Shown here: positions 5,850 to 9,351 of the stretch, in pieces | How the letters are laid out: every line of letters starts with the position of its first letter | How positions within the stretch are numbered: the first letter of the stretch is position 1 | NCBI GenBank assembly: GCA_016302435.1 | Contig: JAEDNQ010000090.1 | Span: forward strand, 1-9,351 | Direction of reading: 5' to 3' | Length of the DNA: 9,351 nt | Origin: Bacteroidaceae bacterium | Lineage (GTDB): Bacteria; Bacteroidota; Bacteroidia; Bacteroidales; Bacteroidaceae | Program-made: the position numbers and the translations under genes | Notes under the pieces: model-generated | Told to the model about the DNA's origin: nothing | Databases searched by the model: none | What the model saw: only the letters and a program-made list of their open reading frames with translations

Positions 5850-6620
5850 ATGACAAAGGAAGAACTCATAATACCCGAGAATAAAGTCTACGGCAGACCC
5901 ACGCTGATGAACGACACTCCCATGCACTACTGCCCGGGATGCAGCCACAGCGTCGTGCACAAGCTCGTAGCAGAGATCATAGAAGAGATGGGCATGGAAG
6001 AGGACACCATAGCTATATGTCCTGTCGGATGCGCCGTCTTCGCTTACCGTTATATCGACATCGACTGGATAGAAGCCAGCCACGGACGTGCTCCAGCCTG
6101 TGCCTCGGCTGTCAAGCGCCTCTGGCCCAAGAAGCTCGTATTCACCTATCAGGGCGACGGCGACCTCGCCTGCATCGGAACGGCTGAGAGCATACATGCC
6201 ATGAACCGCGGAGAGAACATAGCCATCATCTTCATCAACAATGCCATCTACGGCATGACAGGCGGACAGATGGCACCAACCACCCTCATGGGCATGAAGA
6301 CTTCTACATGTCCCTACGGCCGTCAGGCTGACCTGCACGGATACCCTCTCCACATCACCGACCTCGCCGTCAATCTCGAAGGCACATGCTACGTCACACG
6401 CCAGGCCGTCAACACAGTGGCAAATATCCGCAAGACAAAGAAGGCCATCAGACAAGCATTCGAAAACTCTATGAAGGGCAAGGGATGCTCCATTGTGGAG
6501 GTCGTGTCAACATGCGCGTCGGGATGGAAGAAGACCCCAGAAGAAGCCAACCAGTGGATGGTCGACAACATGTTCCCATACTATCCTCTGGGAGACTTGA
6601 AGAATACTGTAACAGATTAA
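5850..6620 (+). CDS. korB: 2-oxoacid:ferredoxin oxidoreductase beta subunit (thiamine diphosphate-binding)
   Basis: A 256-residue subunit that binds thiamine diphosphate and magnesium, through GDGDLACIGTAES (102-114) and the downstream INNAIYGMTGGQ (129-140), the classical GDG(x about 26)NN signature. YCPGCSHS (27-34) gives C28 and C31; with C61 and C222 these match the four-cysteine pattern that holds a [4Fe-4S] cluster in archaeal two-subunit-type oxidoreductases. GQMAPTT (139-145) is also typical of the family. The ATG at 5850 is preferred over an in-frame ATG at 5778, which would overlap the alpha gene and translate the intercistronic hairpin into a non-family extension. The stop is 11 bases before the gamma ATG. 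The subunit forms the active site together with the alpha subunit. Confidence 0.92.
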   Translation: MTKEELIIPENKVYGRPTLMNDTPMHYCPGCSHSVVHKLVAEIIEEMGMEEDTIAICPVGCAVFAYRYIDIDWIEASHGRAPACASAVKRLWPKKLVFTYQGDGDLACIGTAESIHAMNRGENIAIIFINNAIYGMTGGQMAPTTLMGMKTSTCPYGRQADLHGYPLHITDLAVNLEGTCYVTRQAVNTVANIRKTKKAIRQAFENSMKGKGCSIVEVVSTCASGWKKTPEEANQWMVDNMFPYYPLGDLKNTVTD

Positions 6621-6631
6621 TAGAGCCAATC

Positions 6632-7174
6632 ATGACAGAAGAAATTATCATATCAGGATTTGGAGGACAAGGTGTCCTCTCCATGGGCAAGATTCTTGCC
6701 TATGCAGGTATCATGGAGGACAAGCAGGTGAGCTGGATGCCAGCCTATGGCCCAGAGCAGCGTGGCGGCACAGCCAATGTGACTGTCATCGTCAGTGATG
6801 AACCAGTCAGTTCGCCTATTGTCAGCAACTATGATACTGCCATCTTGCTCAACCAGCCCTCGCTTGAGAAGTTCGAGTGGCAGGTCAAGCCAGGCGGCAC
6901 CATCATCTATGATGGTCACTCCATCATCCAGCCACCAAAGCGTGATGACATCAGCGTCTACCGCATCAACGCTATGGAGGAGGCTGCACGCTCAGGCAAC
7001 TCGAAGGTGTTCAACATGCTCGTCCTCGGCGGCCTGCTGAAGGTGCGTCCTATAGCTACGGTAGATGACGTGGTCAAGGGTCTCCACAAGGCTCTGCCTG
7101 AGCGCCACCATAAGCTCATTCCGATGAATGAGGCAGCCATCCGACGTGGCATGGAGCTCATCGAGAAGATATAG
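6632..7174 (+). CDS. korC: 2-oxoacid:ferredoxin oxidoreductase gamma subunit
   Basis: A 180-residue protein with the features of the gamma (POR_N/catalytic gamma) domain of these complexes: SGFGGQGVLSMGKILAYAG (8-26) at the N-terminus, then MPAYGPEQRGGTANVTVIVS (36-55), and a central NYDTAILLNQPSLEKFE segment. About 180 residues is the normal size. I chose the ATG at 6632 because the family motif starts 7 residues later; the same frame stays open back to 6386 inside the beta gene, but that extension is a shadow. It is the last gene of the operon: the stop is followed within 50 bases by a strong hairpin terminator. Together with the delta, alpha and beta subunits it completes a heterotetramer. 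Confidence 0.93.
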   Translation: MTEEIIISGFGGQGVLSMGKILAYAGIMEDKQVSWMPAYGPEQRGGTANVTVIVSDEPVSSPIVSNYDTAILLNQPSLEKFEWQVKPGGTIIYDGHSIIQPPKRDDISVYRINAMEEAARSGNSKVFNMLVLGGLLKVRPIATVDDVVKGLHKALPERHHKLIPMNEAAIRRGMELIEKI

Positions 7175-7180
7175 ACCCGC

Positions 7181-7202
7181 TGCAGAGAAGTGAAGCTCTG
7201 CA
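7181..7202 (+). other. Hairpin just after the operon stop codon
   Basis: TGCAGAG (7181-7187) and CTCTGCA (7196-7202) form a perfect 7-base-pair stem with an 8-base loop, beginning 7 bases after the gamma stop. No U-tract follows. It may protect the 3' end of the message or assist the larger hairpin downstream, whose arms begin with the same TGCAGA. Confidence 0.45.
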
Positions 7203-7213
7203 CACCTACGTAT

Positions 7214-7266
7214 AAAAATTGCAGATACCTCCATGTGTCCCATGAAGGTATCTGCATTTAGTTTTT
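7214..7266. terminator. Strong, probably bidirectional, intrinsic terminator
   Basis: Arms at 7220-7235 and 7241-7256 pair over 16 positions with a single mismatch (C against A) and a 5-base TGTCC loop. On the plus strand TTTAGTTTTT follows, and on the minus strand the A-run at 7214-7218 gives a U-tract. It would end the oxidoreductase operon from one side and the SIMPL-domain gene (stop about 77 bases away) from the other. Confidence 0.85.
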
Positions 7267-7332
7267 CGGTATACTCCGAGGATGTAGGAAGTGATGTCAC
7301 CACCGCTCTTCTGGATGACGCACACAGCATTT

Positions 7333-8043
7333 TCACTCAAGGCTGTACTCTATAGTGCTCACCACTCTCACGTGCTTGATGTATGGAGTGTTCAGATCCC
7401 TGTTCTCTATAGAAAACTGTCCCTGCTGGGCACTGCGTATCTTGCCAATCTTGCTGCCTGAGTCATCGGCAAACTTCTGAGCTGTCACCCTCGCATTCTT
7501 CGTGGCTTCCTCCACCATCTCAGGCTTGATGTCCATCAGCCCAGTGTATTCATACACGGGACCAGCGTCATTGCCATATTCGTCACCCACTATCGCCACG
7601 CCCTGCTTCATCAGCTCCGACTGCTTGCTCATAAGTGCCCTAACCTTGTCCACGTCTTTTGATGTGACGGTTATTATGCTTATGGCCTTGTAGCGGTAGT
7701 TCATTATGTCGTTGCCGTAGTTGTCAGCCTGACGGTCTACGATGACAGGCGGATTGATGCTGATGTCCTCTGGCTTGATGCCGCCATTGGTCAGAAATGT
7801 CATGACTGTCTTGTTCTTGGTGGCAAGCAAGTCATACATGGCGGCAGGGTCATTGCCTACCTCCTTGTATTTCAGCGACCACGTTACCTTGTCTGCCTTG
7901 ACTTCTCTCTCAGCGAGTCCCTTGACCACGACTGTGCGGTCCATGTCCTTGAATGCTACGATGCCGCTGCGGAGCGAGAATCCTAATGTTACCAATGCCG
8001 CTGCAATGAGAGCGGAAGGCACTAATGACTGTACATTCTTCAT
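7333..8043 (-). CDS. SIMPL-domain (DUF541) exported protein
   Basis: A 236-residue protein with a hydrophobic N-terminal segment (about residues 8-30, preceded by K2) that is either a signal peptide without an obvious cleavage site or a single membrane anchor, so the body should be periplasmic. Residues about 37-233 form the SIMPL/DUF541 fold: RTVVVKGLAEREVKADKV (36-53), the repeated beta-strand and helix units, and the C-terminal VRVVSTIEYSL (225-235). The family includes E. coli YggE (linked to oxidative stress) and BP26 of Brucella, which assemble into ring-like oligomers; the biochemical role is unsettled. It is transcribed alone on the minus strand, convergent with the oxidoreductase operon, from a near-perfect Bacteroidetes promoter about 165 bases upstream. 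The start ATG at 8041-8043 is the only one that places the hydrophobic segment at the N-terminus. Confidence 0.88.
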   Translation of the reverse strand: MKNVQSLVPSALIAAALVTLGFSLRSGIVAFKDMDRTVVVKGLAEREVKADKVTWSLKYKEVGNDPAAMYDLLATKNKTVMTFLTNGGIKPEDISINPPVIVDRQADNYGNDIMNYRYKAISIITVTSKDVDKVRALMSKQSELMKQGVAIVGDEYGNDAGPVYEYTGLMDIKPEMVEEATKNARVTAQKFADDSGSKIGKIRSAQQGQFSIENRDLNTPYIKHVRVVSTIEYSLE

Positions 8044-8068
8044 AACTTATACGTTTAAAAGGATTGAA

Positions 8069-8091
8069 GGCGGGAGATAAACCATCCCGCC
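8069..8091 (-). promoter_or_regulatory. GC-rich hairpin in the leader of the SIMPL-domain gene
   Basis: GGCGGGA (8069-8075) and TCCCGCC (8085-8091) form a perfect 7-base-pair stem with a 9-base loop, about 26 bases before the start codon on the minus strand. Only a short run of four U residues follows, about 8 bases later, so it is weak as an attenuator; translational control or message stability are equally possible. Confidence 0.4.
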
Positions 8092-8205
8092 ATATAATGG
8101 GGTTGATTATTGATAGACATGTCCTGTGTGCCCATCTCAGTGTGACTGTACGCACAAACCTGCAGAGGCTGCACGCATCGACCACACTGCAAGGTGGAAC
8201 GCTGG

Positions 8206-8235
8206 CAAAGGTATGCCTTTATCTCATAATGGCAA
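8206..8235 (-). promoter_or_regulatory. Bacteroidetes-type promoter of the SIMPL-domain gene
   Basis: On the minus strand TTTTG (with TTG at 8235-8233) is followed, after 19 bases, by TACCTTTG (8213-8206). Both boxes match the Bacteroidetes -33 and -7 consensus exactly and the spacing is ideal. The start would be near 8200, giving a leader of about 155 bases that includes the GC-rich hairpin. Confidence 0.78.
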
Positions 8236-8266
8236 AACATTTTTAGTTAAAGAAGAGTAAAATGTT
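8236..8266. promoter_or_regulatory. Inverted repeat AACATTTT-N15-AAAATGTT beside the SIMPL promoter
   Basis: The perfect 8-base arms at 8236-8243 and 8259-8266 begin directly next to the -33 TTG of the minus-strand promoter. A protein bound here could contact RNA polymerase. The AT-rich arms make chance occurrence fairly likely. Confidence 0.35.
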
Positions 8267-8339
8267 GAATTATCTCCTTTTTGAATGCCTGTACACCATC
8301 TTGTCCTTCCTCTTACATGCTTATGTCGCAAATTTGTCG

Positions 8340-8347
8340 TAACTTTG
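8340..8347 (+). promoter_or_regulatory. Possible -7 box for the nucleoside-recognition gene
   Basis: TAACTTTG matches TAnnTTTG and is followed by the commonly seen C. It lies about 112 bases before the start codon. No clear TTG is found at the -33 position (around 8317-8322), so the call is tentative. Confidence 0.45.
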
Positions 8348-8458
8348 CCCTAAATAAGTGCACATGTGCCGTGACCTGCCGACATCCCGTCGCTCCATCG
8401 TGCTGACACTTAGCATACCTACGCAACAGCTCACCACATATATTAAGCCCCATCACTC

Positions 8459-9351
8459 ATGCAGATGAATAAGATAAAACATAGCATCGTCAGAGCCATC
8501 CCTGCCACATGGAAGAGTTCGTCCTGGCTGCTGAAACTGATGATACCCATATCTCTTGCCGTGACCCTCATGCAGCATTACGGCATTCTATCATGTATAG
8601 CCGAATGGATCAACCCCGTGTTCGTCTACCTTGGTCTCCCTGGCGAGTCGGCTGTCGCCTTCATCTCTGGTGCTGCAGCAGGCACATACGCCGGACTGGC
8701 TGTCATGATGTCCATTCCCTTGACCATGAAGCAGGCAACTATCCTTGCTCTGATGATAGCCCTGTGCCATGCCTTGCCCATGGAGTGTGCTGTCAACAAG
8801 AAGACAGGCTCTTCTTTTTGGAAGATGTGCATCATCCGCATCGTCATGGCATTCTTGTGTGCCATGTCGCTCCATGCGCTATTGCCCGACATGCCATCCC
8901 CCTACCTATATCTCGGTGCTCCATCCGACAGCACCCTTTCTGAGGCCATGTTGACTTGGCTGGTCTCCCAGTTGAAGATGTCCTTGATGGTTGTCCTCAT
9001 CATCTTTGTCCTAATGGTCATCCAGCGGTTGCTCGAAGCATACAACATGCTTCATAAGCTCTCGTTGCGTCTCACCCCACTCATGCGCCTCTTCGGCTTG
9101 CCTGGTCATGCCTCGTACATGTGGTTGGTAGGCAATGTCATCGGCATAAGCTACGGTTCAGCAGTCATGCTTGAACTGGAAGAGCAGGGACTCATCACTC
9201 GCCGCGAGGCCAACGATGTCAACTACCACCTCATCATGAACCACTCCATGCTTGAGGACACCATTGTCTTTGCCGCCACAGGCATCTCTGCTCCGCTCAT
9301 ACTCCTCACACGCATGTCCTTCGCCCTCCTGCTCGTGTGGGGCAGAAGGTT
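8459..9351 (+). CDS. Nucleoside-recognition (Gate-domain) membrane protein, 3' end outside window
   Basis: An open frame of 297 codons runs off the window edge without a stop. The protein is a polytopic inner-membrane protein: hydrophobic segments at about 24-45, 63-87, 91-108, 121-141, 170-190, 218-236 and 270-294. It has two similar halves, each marked by a GLPG motif: LGLPGESAVAFISG (58-71) and FGLPGHASYMWLVGN (212-226), as expected for a tandem Gate/nucleoside-recognition domain protein. GNVIGISYGSAVM (225-237) and NHSMLEDTIVFAATG (261-275) are typical conserved stretches. The family is related to spore-maturation proteins SpmA/SpmB and to nucleoside and ferrous-iron transporter gates; the true substrate is unknown. 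Comparable family proteins are a little over 300 residues, so only a short piece should be missing. The ATG at 8465 (starting MNKIKHS) is an equally plausible start. Confidence 0.85.
   Translation, partial: MQMNKIKHSIVRAIPATWKSSSWLLKLMIPISLAVTLMQHYGILSCIAEWINPVFVYLGLPGESAVAFISGAAAGTYAGLAVMMSIPLTMKQATILALMIALCHALPMECAVNKKTGSSFWKMCIIRIVMAFLCAMSLHALLPDMPSPYLYLGAPSDSTLSEAMLTWLVSQLKMSLMVVLIIFVLMVIQRLLEAYNMLHKLSLRLTPLMRLFGLPGHASYMWLVGNVIGISYGSAVMLELEEQGLITRREANDVNYHLIMNHSMLEDTIVFAATGISAPLILLTRMSFALLLVWGRR

Larger units (their letters stand above)
8044..8458. other. Divergent intergenic region, 415 bases, no gene
   Basis: No credible coding sequence is seen between the SIMPL-domain gene and the nucleoside-recognition gene. 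The stretch holds a minus-strand promoter for the former, a plus-strand -7 box for the latter, an 8-base-arm inverted repeat next to the minus-strand promoter, and a GC-rich hairpin in the SIMPL-gene leader. The remainder (about 8092-8200 and 8348-8458) shows nothing recognisable. Confidence 0.65.

Noticed and set aside
5670..6455. Minus-strand open frame (261 codons) across the alpha/beta junction
   Set aside because: Opposite the well-supported alpha and beta subunit genes; translation looks random, with runs that mirror their codon use.
6386..6631. Upstream extension of the gamma-subunit frame into the beta gene
   Set aside because: The family motif begins just after the ATG at 6632, and the upstream part overlaps the conserved beta gene in another frame with random-looking sequence.
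7266..7279. Small TCGG-TATACT-CCGA hairpin
   Set aside because: A 4-base-pair stem is expected by chance; it adds nothing to the strong terminator beside it.
6992..7336. Minus-strand open frame downstream of the SIMPL-domain gene
   Set aside because: It runs through the terminator hairpin and into the antisense of the gamma gene; no family resemblance.
8509..8943. Plus-strand open frame of 144 codons near the window end
   Set aside because: It is an out-of-frame shadow of the membrane protein that starts at 8459; its product is rich in Cys, His and Arg with no domain.
1..9351. CRISPR array, tRNA/rRNA, insertion sequence or defence system
   Set aside because: No regularly spaced repeats, no cloverleaf or rRNA-like stretches, no transposase or nuclease domains were found on either strand.

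Overview
The window looks like chromosomal DNA of an anaerobic Bacteroidales bacterium, most likely Prevotella-like. The evidence is the gene content (a heterotetrameric 2-oxoacid:ferredoxin oxidoreductase, a BlaI-type repressor, a SIMPL-domain protein and a nucleoside-recognition membrane protein), start codons without strong Shine-Dalgarno sites, and several promoters of the Bacteroidetes sigma-ABfr type (TTTG, 19-20 bp, TAnnTTTG). No tRNA, rRNA, CRISPR array, insertion sequence or phage gene is visible.

Layout. A BlaI/MecI-like repressor gene (4-375, +) converges on a 4'-phosphopantetheinyl transferase gene (472-1062, -). Next comes a six-helix voltage-gated-type potassium channel with a C-terminal zinc ribbon (1151-1978, -). 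A gene-free divergent region (1979-2439) carries a minus-strand promoter candidate for the channel, a very good plus-strand promoter candidate, and an unusual density of repeats and dyads. The main unit follows (2440-7174, +): AMP-forming acyl-CoA synthetase, a roughly 60-residue TPR protein, and the delta (ferredoxin), alpha, beta and gamma subunits of a 2-oxoacid:ferredoxin oxidoreductase. It ends at a strong hairpin, probably a bidirectional terminator, shared with the convergent SIMPL-domain gene (7333-8043, -). A second divergent region (8044-8458) leads to a nucleoside-recognition (Gate-domain) membrane protein whose reading frame is still open at the window edge.

How the genes may work together. 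The synthetase would turn a free carboxylic acid into its acyl-CoA. The oxidoreductase interconverts acyl-CoA plus CO2 plus reduced ferredoxin with a 2-oxoacid. Run reductively, the cluster would be a salvage route from short branched-chain or aromatic acids to 2-oxoacid precursors of amino acids, a physiology known in rumen Prevotella and gut Bacteroides. Run oxidatively, it would ferment amino-acid-derived 2-oxoacids. The substrate cannot be read from the sequence. The most interesting parts are this compact operon with its tiny TPR protein of unknown role, its repeat-rich control region (a perfect palindrome at the predicted transcription start), and a GC-rich hairpin between the alpha and beta subunit genes. 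I see no clear defence system or other wholly novel system.
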